Assembly (NCBI RefSeq): GCF_000161455.1
Contig: NZ_CM000745.1
Coordinates: 4,434,960 to 4,498,959, forward strand
Direction: 5' to 3'
Source of the DNA: Bacillus pseudomycoides DSM 12442
GTDB taxonomy: Bacteria; Bacillota; Bacilli; Bacillales; Bacillaceae_G
Length of the DNA stretch: 64,000 nucleotides
Shown: in pieces, positions 44,809 through 53,483 of the stretch
Numbering within the stretch: position 1 is the stretch's first letter
Layout of the letters: each line of letters begins with the position of its first letter
Position numbers and translations under genes: made by a program
The notes under the pieces: model-generated
What the model was told of the DNA's origin: nothing
The model's input: the letters and a program-made list of their open reading frames with translations, nothing else
Database searches by the model: none

Positions 44809-45441
44809 CTATAATTCTTTTTTTATTACTCTAGCTGGAATGCCAACTGCTTTACAATTCGCTACAATGTCACAGATCACTGTTGCTCCGGCACCGATAA
44901 CGGACCAATCGCCAATTGTAATATTTGGAATTACATTAACTCCTGCTCCTATATGTACTCCTGTTCCTACAGTAACGGATCCTGTAAGCACTGCATTTGG
45001 GGAAATATGTGCAAAATCTTTTACCTTATTATCATGTTCAATAATAGCGCCTGAATTGACAATAACGTGATTCCCAATTTCAACATCTGCATTAATAATT
45101 GCACCAGGCATCACAACCGTACCAGCTCCAATCTTTGCACTTAAACTAACAATAGATTGTTTATGTATAAGCGTCGCATAGCGATGACTGGGAATCTCTA
45201 ACTGCTCCATAATTATCTTTCTTGTTCTGTTATTTCCTATAGCTATCACGAACTTTGTATCTACATGCTCATCCATTAACTTTACAGCTGCAGAAATAGG
45301 TCCAAAATAAACGCCATCCTCAACTTTTAACTCTTTATACACATCATCTAATTGCGCAATGATTTCATAATTTCCATACGATAGGATAATATCTCGGATT
45401 ACTTTACTATGACCACCTGCCCCAATCATAATTATTCGCAT
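44809..45441 (-). CDS. Sugar N-acetyltransferase, PglD/NeuD-like (copy B)
   Basis: ATG 45441 (MRIIMIGAGGHSKVI) follows GAGGAGGTGAGATGG; the in-frame upstream part overlaps the previous gene and is ignored. The product is about 210 aa: nucleotide-sugar-binding N-terminus, then hexapeptide repeats with the catalytic-type histidine in GAIIEHDNKVKDFAHISPNA. It acetylates the amino sugar produced by the aminotransferase four bases downstream. It is colinear with the operon A copy. Confidence 0.85.
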   Translation of the reverse strand: MRIIMIGAGGHSKVIRDIILSYGNYEIIAQLDDVYKELKVEDGVYFGPISAAVKLMDEHVDTKFVIAIGNNRTRKIIMEQLEIPSHRYATLIHKQSIVSLSAKIGAGTVVMPGAIINADVEIGNHVIVNSGAIIEHDNKVKDFAHISPNAVLTGSVTVGTGVHIGAGVNVIPNITIGDWSVIGAGATVICDIVANCKAVGIPARVIKKEL

Positions 45442-45454
45442 CCATCTCACCTCC

Positions 45455-46051
45455 TCAAGAATTCTTTGTACCATTAAATTTTTCCACAGTTACATGCCCA
45501 ACCTGATTGATTCCTTCTGACTTAAATACTTTCTTTGCCGTTAACAACAAAATTTTCATATCAAGCCAAAAAGTCCTATTATCGACATACCACACATCAA
45601 GATCAAATTTCTCTTCCCATGAAATTGCATTTCTTCCATTCACTTGAGCCCATCCTGTAATTCCTGGTCTTACCATATGCCGCCTAGATTGTTCTTCTGT
45701 ATATAACTCCAAGTATTCCATTAATAGTGGTCTGGGACCTACTAAACTTAAATCGCCTTTTATAACATTGAATAACTGTGGCAACTCATCCAAACTACAC
45801 TTTCTAAGAAATCCCCCAAACTTAGTAAACCTTACATCATCAGGCAACAGATTGCCGTTGTTATCTTTCTCATCAGTCATAGATCTAAACTTATAAAGAG
45901 AAAAAGACGCACCATGTAATCCCGGGCGTTGCTGCTTAAATATGATGGGGGAACCTAACTTACATCTAACTAATACGGCTACTACACTAATAGGAACTAA
46001 CAGTAACACCAATAATGATAAAGAAACGAATAAATCAAAAAATCTTTTCAT
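45455..46051 (-). CDS. Initiating phosphoglycosyl transferase, PglC-like (copy B)
   Basis: 198 aa: N-terminal membrane segment, then the conserved family pattern YKFRSMTDEKD, CSLDELPQLFNVIKGDLSLVGPRP with the Asp-Glu catalytic dyad, and RPGITGWAQVNGRNAISWEEKF. It should transfer phospho-diNAcBac (or a related sugar) to undecaprenyl phosphate and so start the operon B glycan. All motif residues that differ in the operon A copy are intact here, so this one is the better candidate for the active enzyme. Confidence 0.88.
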   Translation of the reverse strand: MKRFFDLFVSLSLLVLLLVPISVVAVLVRCKLGSPIIFKQQRPGLHGASFSLYKFRSMTDEKDNNGNLLPDDVRFTKFGGFLRKCSLDELPQLFNVIKGDLSLVGPRPLLMEYLELYTEEQSRRHMVRPGITGWAQVNGRNAISWEEKFDLDVWYVDNRTFWLDMKILLLTAKKVFKSEGINQVGHVTVEKFNGTKNS

Positions 46052-46279
46052 AAATAATTATACTCCAATCGAAAATTTTTTAGAGAGTTCCCCACAGAAC
46101 AGGATTCCAATCTTCTAATTACTTTTTAGTAATTCTCTCCAATTTAATCCTACCCTCAGTTTCATATACATAACATGAAAGTCATTTGCAGTGTATATTC
46201 TTCTATAAATTTCTTCACTCAGTATGTTATAGATACAATCCTTCGTCTCCTAAAGTACCGGACGCCTAAGCCCATAATA

Positions 46280-46313
46280 AAACCGCTATATTTTTATACA
46301 AAGATAGCGGTTT
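46280..46313 (-). terminator. Terminator between flippase and PglC module
   Basis: AAACCGCTAT pairs perfectly with ATAGCGGTTT across a 14-base AT-rich loop. On the minus strand TTTTATTATGGG follows. It lies 14 bases after the short frame ending at 46327. Confidence 0.7.
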
Positions 46314-46326
46314 ATTATTTCTACAT

Positions 46327-46416
46327 TCAGTTAATGATAGTATCATCTATTAATCTAGCATTTGTACTTGCATCAATAGATACATCATTGAATACATATT
46401 TGGCCGTAGTCACCAT
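46327..46416 (-). CDS. Possible small protein, 29 aa
   Basis: ATG 46416 is preceded by AGGGAGAAG and the frame reads MVTTAKYVFNDVSIDASTNA and then RLIDDTIIN before TGA. A rho-independent terminator follows at once. It has no similarity I recognise. It could be a genuine small gene, or the relic of a longer one, between the flippase and PglC-like genes. Confidence 0.35.
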   Translation of the reverse strand: MVTTAKYVFNDVSIDASTNARLIDDTIIN

Positions 46417-46529
46417 CTTCTCCCTAATCAATCAGTATGAACTAAGAAGGGCTTCATTCCATAGTCTATAGTTCACAGGGCTTTCCCTAAAACGTATGGT
46501 AATAGAATTTAACAATATCTTAGTTAAAA

Positions 46530-48077
46530 TTAACAAGAAATTTTCTTGTTTAAATTGAATTTTTTTAATAACTTTTGTGAAATCCCTCTAATAATCCCAA
46601 ATAAATATTTAAACTCTGTTGTTTTATGAAAAATCAATATATAAATCACATTAGGAACTATGATACAAATCATTCCCTTTAACAATAACTCCCAAAAATG
46701 GCTTGATAACGTGAAATTGCTCAAAAAACTCGTAATAAAATACGTTCCTATACCTATCACTGCGTAGTAGGAGTATTTCAAGAAATAATCCATTACAGAC
46801 CTATTAAATACATTTTTGTATACTAAATAAGGAGTAATCCAGAAAGGAACAACAAGCACACTTACAAGTGTACCAATAAAGACACCTATTATTCCCATAT
46901 ACTTAACTAATACAATAGAAATTACTAAATTAACAGCAGCTTGAACCAAAGGCGCATATCTATCCTCATGAAAAACACCCGCTGTAGTTTTTACAGTCGT
47001 TATGGAATTCCTCATGCCCCTTTCATAAAAAATAATTATTAATACAAGCAACACACTTTTGCTCATAAGATACTCGGTTCCAATCCATAAAGTGATAAAA
47101 GGTTCTATTGTAATGCATAAAAGTATAGAGAAGAATGAGTATAACCAAAAATTTAAAAGCATATAGACTTTATACACACTATAAACCTTCTCTACACTTT
47201 CCTCTGCTACTAAATTTCCTACACTATGATATGTATTATTAAAGATTTGATAAGTAAAGTTTCTACAAATATCTATTAACATATTATAATTAGAATATAA
47301 TCCGACTGCCGCCACACTGATAAATGAAGATATAATAATGTTATCAGTACCCAATACTAAATAATTCCCTATGTTTTGTAGTACAATTGCTTTCACATTC
47401 TTAACAATTTTCTCTTTAGTTTCAGCATCTAATACACCCGAAACTTTCTCTTTTAAAAATGGATACATCCTGTTGACTATAATTGCCAAAACAATACTAG
47501 TAGCGACTGTTATCACACTATCAATAACTAAGTATAGAATATAATTTTTTGTAAAATGAAGTATTCCAATCTTGAGGCAAGCAGATGCAATTGAAGATAT
47601 AGAATATATTCCTGTTACAATATAACCCTTTTGCGAAACACTTAAGAATGAATTCTTATGCATGTACAAATAAGGTACAACTGTATTGAATAGAAAAATA
47701 AGATAAATCCAATGGATATTTTCGACATTCGAATCTTTAATGAAATAACCAAGAAATGGCATCAAGGACAATCCAAGTAACAAGACAATTAAGGCGATTA
47801 CCATATATGCTTTCCGATACAATCTCATAAGTACGTTAATCTTTTCTTGATCGTTCTCTGCAACCGGCTTATAAAGACTATACATTATACTAGCACCTAT
47901 CCCTGCCTCAGCTAAAGAAAGCATGGATAATATATTAGTAAGGAATCCATTTATACCTAGATATTCAATACCTAAACTATTGATAAATACAGTTCGTGAA
48001 ATGAAGCTTAAAGATGTAACAATGATTTGGTTTCCGATCCCAGCAGATATATTAATTATGGAGTTTTTTATCCTCAT
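46530..48077 (-). CDS. Polysaccharide flippase, Wzx-like (MOP superfamily), operon B
   Basis: 515 aa with about fourteen hydrophobic segments. The N-terminus SRTVFINSLGIEYLGINGFLTNILSMLSLAEAGIG-type sequence (residues 25-60) is typical of Gram-positive capsular flippases. It would export the operon B repeat unit. It is not closely similar to the operon A flippase, so the two loci handle different repeat units. It is separated from the preceding GT2 gene by a single base. Confidence 0.85.
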   Translation of the reverse strand: MRIKNSIINISAGIGNQIIVTSLSFISRTVFINSLGIEYLGINGFLTNILSMLSLAEAGIGASIMYSLYKPVAENDQEKINVLMRLYRKAYMVIALIVLLLGLSLMPFLGYFIKDSNVENIHWIYLIFLFNTVVPYLYMHKNSFLSVSQKGYIVTGIYSISSIASACLKIGILHFTKNYILYLVIDSVITVATSIVLAIIVNRMYPFLKEKVSGVLDAETKEKIVKNVKAIVLQNIGNYLVLGTDNIIISSFISVAAVGLYSNYNMLIDICRNFTYQIFNNTYHSVGNLVAEESVEKVYSVYKVYMLLNFWLYSFFSILLCITIEPFITLWIGTEYLMSKSVLLVLIIIFYERGMRNSITTVKTTAGVFHEDRYAPLVQAAVNLVISIVLVKYMGIIGVFIGTLVSVLVVPFWITPYLVYKNVFNRSVMDYFLKYSYYAVIGIGTYFITSFLSNFTLSSHFWELLLKGMICIIVPNVIYILIFHKTTEFKYLFGIIRGISQKLLKKFNLNKKISC

Positions 48078-48078
48078 T

Positions 48079-48960
48079 TTAAGACCTTCTTGATATAATT
48101 TTTTTACATTTAGCTAAAAAGATAGCCGCCATTAAAGTAACCGGTTGAATACCTAAGTATTCTGCAGCCTTCTTTACATTTAAATTAGACTTAACAAAAT
48201 CGTAATATAAATTATAATAGGATAATCTACCCTTTGGACCACACTTATAAAATTCAATTTGCTGCTTCATATAATATGCTGTACCTTTAGGACTTCCGGC
48301 GAATATCTCCTTCATATTTTGAGTTAAACCATCCTCTAGATAATTACATATATATATTGTTTTATTAAACCATCTTATTTTATAACCTTCATAAGCCATT
48401 TTATTCCATACTGTAGCCTCTGTCATAAATTTTTCCCCTTCAAACTCACGAAACTTGTTTTTCCTTAATATATCGGTATAAAAAACCTCAGCCTTATCTC
48501 CCGTTATATTATATGTATTCCGTTCAAGTGAAGTTGCATCAATATATTTACCTTCAAATGTTGTCCCTACGAGGTCCTCAATACTCCCCCCTTTATTACC
48601 CGAAACACCACAAAATAGCTTTTTATCTTCTAGGCTATTTTCCCAACTTACTATACTTTCTAAAGCATCTTCTGTAAGATTGTCATCAGAATCTACTATA
48701 AAGAACATTTCACCTTCAGCCAAATCGACAGCCCTGTTAATCGCTCTATGTTTCCCTCCGTTTTTGACTTTATAATACCGTATGGGAAATGGGTTTTTTT
48801 CTAGTTTCCACATCTTGAATAATTCCTCTGTATTATCACTTGACCCATCATCAATAACTAGCCATTCAAAATCCGTATATGTTTGTTCTTGTAACGACCT
48901 ATATAATTTCTCTATGATATAACTCCTGTTATATGTTGGAGTGAATACTGTTATTCTCAT
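48079..48960 (-). CDS. Glycosyltransferase family 2
   Basis: 293 aa GT-A enzyme: ITVFTPTYNRSYIIEKLY, WLVIDDGSSDNTEELF, and the DxD-type VDSDDNL in a run that follows GKHRAINRAV. The nearest relative in the window is 61054-61956, which shares the FTPTYNR start and overall plan. It transfers one sugar of the operon B repeat unit to a lipid-linked acceptor. Its specificity cannot be read from sequence. Confidence 0.82.
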   Translation of the reverse strand: MRITVFTPTYNRSYIIEKLYRSLQEQTYTDFEWLVIDDGSSDNTEELFKMWKLEKNPFPIRYYKVKNGGKHRAINRAVDLAEGEMFFIVDSDDNLTEDALESIVSWENSLEDKKLFCGVSGNKGGSIEDLVGTTFEGKYIDATSLERNTYNITGDKAEVFYTDILRKNKFREFEGEKFMTEATVWNKMAYEGYKIRWFNKTIYICNYLEDGLTQNMKEIFAGSPKGTAYYMKQQIEFYKCGPKGRLSYYNLYYDFVKSNLNVKKAAEYLGIQPVTLMAAIFLAKCKKIISRRS

Positions 48961-49239
48961 TTAATCCCCTCATTTTTATCCTAACTTTTTCTTTCCATCT
49001 ATTCACAGTAATCATTTCAGTTAATTATTTGCCTATTTCAAGACTTAACTTCTACAAATGAAAATATATCTTTTAATATTACAAAAAGAAAATCCATTTA
49101 TACTCCCTCTCGTTTACGTACTAAATCTATTACACTTTATTCTACTTGTTATCTTTAGATATTAATTTTTTCGAGCTATGAAGAAGAAAATGTTTGTTTT
49201 CTAGGACTACATTTAACAATAATCTTTTATAAAAATCTC

Positions 49240-50328
49240 TTATTTAAGGAATTCTTTTGGTAAAGGCACTTGTATCTTTTGATGTTTTTTTTGAAAACCA
49301 AAACGAATTTTCTTACGTAACGGCTCTTCATAAAATTGATAAATTACTGCACTTAACAATAAAGAAACTATTAAACAAACCACAAAACTATATGTATTTT
49401 CTAACTTCAAGAAGTCCAAGTATCGTATCACTATTTGGTGAATCATATAAAATGAGAAACTAATTTCACCTAAGTAAACAAATAGCCTTTGTGATAATAA
49501 TTTTGAAAATATACCGCATTGAAATGAAAAGGTGAAAATTAACAAGCACCATAGTGGGACAAAATAAACACCACGAACAATTCCTACATCTAATTTTATC
49601 GAATACGATAATAAGGCAATGGATAAAAGTAAACATAGTAGTTCTAAAACAGTAAATATGTTTTTGTTAAAGTTTGCTTTATCGGATTTTTCAATATAAA
49701 TCAATCCCAAAAGTATACCCGTTGAAAATTCGAACAATCTAGTAACCGGAAAAATATGTAATATCCAAATAAAAAATGGATTATCTTCATCCAAGTTTTT
49801 ATTCAATAGAAATAAAATTATCCATACTACCAAGAATACCAATATGGATGTAATGATGTTCTTTTTAACTTTAAGTTTCATAAATACCCATAGCAGAAAC
49901 GGAAACATAACATAAAAGAAAGCTTCAACCGATAATGTCCACGAAACGCCGTTAAAATTGAAATAAGTACCCTGACTAGGTACGAAGCTTTGTATCAATA
50001 GCAAATTAATGATTGACATAAAAGCAAGTTTTATAAAATATAAACTCTTAGGGTGAAAGTATAAAATAACTAATGGTGCAGAAAGAAGAAAGGTTAATAC
50101 ATGAACTGGATATACTTTAGAAAATCTTGCTTTATAGAATTTTTTGATACTGTGTTTATTTAGCTCTGTAAATTTAGAATGATAGTTATAAGCTAAAATA
50201 AAGCCAGATAAAACAAAAAAGAATTGAACGCCCGCTGAACCTAATTGATATTGGCTAAACACACCCATATGAAATAAGAAAACCATTAGCGCAGCAATAA
50301 ACCTAAATGACGTTAAAGAGTTTAACAT
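49240..50328 (-). CDS. Membrane O-acyltransferase, acyltransferase-3 family
   Basis: ATG 50328 (MLNSLTSFRFIAALM) follows GAAAGGTGGGAATCAT; the frame extends 19 codons upstream without a better start. The product is about 362 aa with ten membrane segments and the family start RFIAALMVFLFHMGVF with its conserved histidine, then SWTLSVEAFFYVMFPFLLW. Such enzymes move acetyl (or other acyl) groups from the cytoplasm onto sugars of exported polysaccharides. It probably decorates the operon B polymer. Confidence 0.82.
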   Translation of the reverse strand: MLNSLTSFRFIAALMVFLFHMGVFSQYQLGSAGVQFFFVLSGFILAYNYHSKFTELNKHSIKKFYKARFSKVYPVHVLTFLLSAPLVILYFHPKSLYFIKLAFMSIINLLLIQSFVPSQGTYFNFNGVSWTLSVEAFFYVMFPFLLWVFMKLKVKKNIITSILVFLVVWIILFLLNKNLDEDNPFFIWILHIFPVTRLFEFSTGILLGLIYIEKSDKANFNKNIFTVLELLCLLLSIALLSYSIKLDVGIVRGVYFVPLWCLLIFTFSFQCGIFSKLLSQRLFVYLGEISFSFYMIHQIVIRYLDFLKLENTYSFVVCLIVSLLLSAVIYQFYEEPLRKKIRFGFQKKHQKIQVPLPKEFLK

Positions 50329-50442
50329 ATGATTCCCACCTTTCTCATTTCCCCAAAAAATAAATGGTTCGAATTTCCAAATCATTTATTTTCTTTATCA
50401 ATAAAGTTGCCTCATACAAATATGAGTAAAGGGGATGAAGGT

Positions 50443-51624
50443 TTAGTTCCTACTTAAATATGAATTGATTAATCTAATGCAGAACCCTTGAGTAAACGGC
50501 AATATATTGAACAGTGTGGAATACACCCCTATGTCTTTTGTATCGCCTTGAGAAAAGTCAACTGCCCCATCTTTCCTCGTAACTTTCATTAAATAACTCA
50601 TAGCCTTTTCTGTGCTATCTAGGCATTCTTTTGATACCTTCTCTATCTTTGAGGCATTTAACATAAACCAGCCTAGCGTAGCTGTAGCGGAAGAGTCAGA
50701 CCTACTCTCATTTCTAGTTACAGTCCAATTCCAACTACCATTATCTTGTTGAAAGCTCATTGCAGCTTCCGCGAATCTTTTAACACTTTCTTCGAAAGCA
50801 AATTTATATTTACTATCTTGTGGCAATTCATTCCACGCATCTATAAGACCTATAGCAAACCAACCAAGTCCTCTTCCCCATCCGTATAATCCAAGAGGAA
50901 CTTTATTCTCAATCTTGTAAACATGACATGGTAGTGAATGTTTGTCTAACATTCCATATTGCTCATACTCTTTAATTTGTTTCACTGCTAAATCTATACA
51001 ATCATCTTTGTTAAATTTAGTACCGTAACAAACTAAAAAGGGGCATATAAACCCTATAGTATCTACATATCTGTAGCTTTTCATAAACTTCCTATATTCT
51101 ACTGTGCCGTCCTCACCTATATGATCCTTAATCATTTCCCATGTATAATCTAATGCTTTTTTGTATTTGTTTATATCAATATATTCCAACTTCATAATAG
51201 CGTAAGCAAGTATAGCTCCGTCTATATGCTTAGGTTTTTCTAACCATTGACCATTACTATCAAATTTCGAATTCAAAAATTTTTCAATCTCAGATTTCAT
51301 TTCCTTATCATCATTATGTTTTACATACTCAGATAAGCCTAATACTAATGATGCTTCTTGCCAATGTTGTATCGTGCTTTTCGTATAATTCCCTTTCAAC
51401 ATATCTATTACAACTAATCTTGTATTGTCTGTTACTTTTATTTTTGGTGTGTTTAGTAACCACTTAGACCCTTTTTTAGTTATAGTCTCATTCCATATGG
51501 ATTTATCTTTATATCTCCCCATATGAATTCTCAGTACCCAATCTTTTATTACAGGTACTAAGTCTATGGTAATAACCATTAAAATAATAAAAATTACAAT
51601 ATAGCTCAAAATTTGAAATATCAT
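50443..51624 (-). CDS. Membrane-anchored GH88/GH105-like unsaturated glucuronyl hydrolase
   Basis: 393 aa: an N-terminal membrane segment (about residues 5-25) and an alpha/alpha-barrel domain. GH105-type features are PKHIDGAILAYAIMK, YRYVDTIGFICPFL (acidic residue pair), PLGLYGWGRGLGWFAIGLIDAW and SSATATLGWFML. Family members remove unsaturated uronic acids left by polysaccharide lyases, so a wall- or membrane-attached enzyme that trims a uronic-acid polymer is plausible. The catalytic residues have not been checked one by one. It sits inside the operon B glycan genes, where hydrolases of this type are uncommon. Confidence 0.72.
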   Translation of the reverse strand: MIFQILSYIVIFIILMVITIDLVPVIKDWVLRIHMGRYKDKSIWNETITKKGSKWLLNTPKIKVTDNTRLVVIDMLKGNYTKSTIQHWQEASLVLGLSEYVKHNDDKEMKSEIEKFLNSKFDSNGQWLEKPKHIDGAILAYAIMKLEYIDINKYKKALDYTWEMIKDHIGEDGTVEYRKFMKSYRYVDTIGFICPFLVCYGTKFNKDDCIDLAVKQIKEYEQYGMLDKHSLPCHVYKIENKVPLGLYGWGRGLGWFAIGLIDAWNELPQDSKYKFAFEESVKRFAEAAMSFQQDNGSWNWTVTRNESRSDSSATATLGWFMLNASKIEKVSKECLDSTEKAMSYLMKVTRKDGAVDFSQGDTKDIGVYSTLFNILPFTQGFCIRLINSYLSRN

Positions 51625-51663
51625 CTTTATATTGCCCTTTCAACGTGAAAATAATTTAAATAC

Positions 51664-52224
51664 TCATTTAACATATCCAACAGTACTACCTAATTCTTCT
51701 GACATTTTAGTACACATGTCTGGTGTGATATTCTCACCTATTGTCCAGTTTTTATCATAACGATTTGCTGTCTTTAGATTTAATTTGTGCTTATTGATAT
51801 AATCCTTTGTTTTCCCTATAATTTTCGCGGGATTTCCTCCAACTATGCACCCTTCAGGAACCGATTTTGTTACTACACTTCCCGCGGCTACAATAGCATT
51901 TTTCCCTATTGTAACCCCCGGCATAATTAAAGCCCTTGCCCCTATAAATGCATGGTCTTCTATTTTTACTTTCGCTATTTTTGTATAATCTAAATACCGT
52001 TTCGTACTGGCGTCATGTGCAAGGAGATAGACTTGAGGTGCAAATGTAACATTATCACCTATTTCTATTAGCCAACAATGAGCATAGTCAATTGTACTTC
52101 CAGCTAATCCACTACAATTTTTCCCTACCTTCATACCTCTTTGCAAACACGCTTCTACCGTTAAATCCTCAAGAGATACCATTCCTAATCTTACCATTAA
52201 AGATTTTTTTATCCGATTAAACAT
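51664..52224 (-). CDS. Hexapeptide-repeat acyltransferase (maltose/CatB-type)
   Basis: 186 aa left-handed beta-helix protein: VYLLAHDASTKRYL with the likely catalytic His, HAFIGARALIMPGVTIGKNAIVAAGSVVTKSV, and IVGGNPAKIIGK at the end. It resembles soluble O-acetyltransferases that modify a sugar or nucleotide sugar before export. It follows the preceding GT4 gene by 53 bases and precedes the hydrolase gene. Confidence 0.8.
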   Translation of the reverse strand: MFNRIKKSLMVRLGMVSLEDLTVEACLQRGMKVGKNCSGLAGSTIDYAHCWLIEIGDNVTFAPQVYLLAHDASTKRYLDYTKIAKVKIEDHAFIGARALIMPGVTIGKNAIVAAGSVVTKSVPEGCIVGGNPAKIIGKTKDYINKHKLNLKTANRYDKNWTIGENITPDMCTKMSEELGSTVGYVK

Positions 52225-52277
52225 AATTGCCTCCAGTGAATGTATTTCATTATTTAACTTATTTTTAAACGCTACAC

Positions 52278-53471
52278 TTAACTGTTCATTAAATTATACA
52301 AATGATTCACTTCATCCTCTGTCCCTAATTCTTCTTTCTTGAGATTATCGATAAACTTAATTCTTAATTTTTCTTCTTTTATTAATAACTCAAGATGCTT
52401 TGCCACTGACATAGGGTTCATCTCTGCAATTACTCCATTGATATTATTTCTTATATGATTATTAGCTGTCTCAAAATTAGTAATTAATATTGGTTTTGCC
52501 AGTATTTTTGCCTCATCTATAGAAATAGATTTACCTTCATATCTGGATGTCTGTATATATATATCTGCTTGCTTTATGTATGGATATGGATTTTCTTTTA
52601 TACCTAATAAAATTACTCTTTTTTCTAGTTTTTCTTCCCTTATACGTCTTTCAAGTTCTTCTCTTACGTTGCCTTCTCCAATCAAATACCATTTAAGATC
52701 GTACCCTTTTTTTACAAGTATATTAAATGCTTCTAAAGAGATATCTAATCCCTTTTCTTTAGCCAATCTTCCTACCGAAATTAATGATATACTTCTATCG
52801 TTCTCTTCTTTAAAATCAACTTTCTCTAATGACATTTTCCTTATCATTCTTGAAGAAACTATATTGTGTATACATCCAATTTTCTTTCTATATTCAGGGA
52901 AATTATCCCTTAAAATATTAACTAACTCTTCTGATACAGTCACTATATGATCTAGTTTACCAAAATAAAATTTTTCTTTACTATAATCAATCCCTAATTT
53001 ATTATAATCCGTGTGTATCCATCCAATCTTTTTTTTCGCTTTTACCTTGTCTACACAGAAATATATAGGGTTTTTTTCTTGAAATCCTATCGCTACATCA
53101 TATTCCTTATTGATTTCATCTATTGATTTCGACATGTATTTCCATATTTTTTGTTCGATTATAGCTCCATTCGTTTCTGTCTTAGCCAGATACCCTAATA
53201 CTCCTCTAGAAAATGTCGTTTTAAAATCTCCTATTTTCATTAATTCTGTCAAAGACCTTTTTATAGGCATATCAAAATATTTATACTTTATTGGTTCAGG
53301 TAATAGAGTGACTTCTTTTGGTAACTTATTTATAAATATTCCTTCATGCTTAAATAAAAATAAATCCACTTTGTATTTAGAATAATCTATAACGCCCAAT
53401 AAAGAAATTAGGGCTTTTTCAGCCCCACCACAATTTAAATTATTCATTATAAATAATATATTTTTTTTCAT
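52278..53471 (-). CDS. Glycosyltransferase family 4 (paralogue 1 of 3)
   Basis: ATG 53471 (MKKNILFIMNN) follows GGGTGAGGTTC. The product is about 397 aa. GT4 features are MNNLNCGGAEKALISLL, ISVGRLAKEKGLDI, WYLIGEGNVREEL and the donor site QTSRYEGKSISIDEAKIL. It is strongly similar to 53484-54674 and 57107-58309 over the whole length, for example the NHEGIF/KHEGIF region and the conserved spacing. The three probably arose by gene duplication inside this locus. Confidence 0.82.
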   Translation of the reverse strand: MKKNILFIMNNLNCGGAEKALISLLGVIDYSKYKVDLFLFKHEGIFINKLPKEVTLLPEPIKYKYFDMPIKRSLTELMKIGDFKTTFSRGVLGYLAKTETNGAIIEQKIWKYMSKSIDEINKEYDVAIGFQEKNPIYFCVDKVKAKKKIGWIHTDYNKLGIDYSKEKFYFGKLDHIVTVSEELVNILRDNFPEYRKKIGCIHNIVSSRMIRKMSLEKVDFKEENDRSISLISVGRLAKEKGLDISLEAFNILVKKGYDLKWYLIGEGNVREELERRIREEKLEKRVILLGIKENPYPYIKQADIYIQTSRYEGKSISIDEAKILAKPILITNFETANNHIRNNINGVIAEMNPMSVAKHLELLIKEEKLRIKFIDNLKKEELGTEDEVNHLYNLMNS

Positions 53472-53483
53472 GAACCTCACCCA

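Larger units (their letters stand above)
46052..46529. other. Spacer between flippase and PglC-like gene in operon B
   Basis: The 478-base gap splits operon B. It contains the short frame 46327-46416 and the terminator 46280-46313. The PglC-PglD-PglE module may therefore have its own promoter in 46060-46270, though I could not identify it. Confidence 0.5.
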
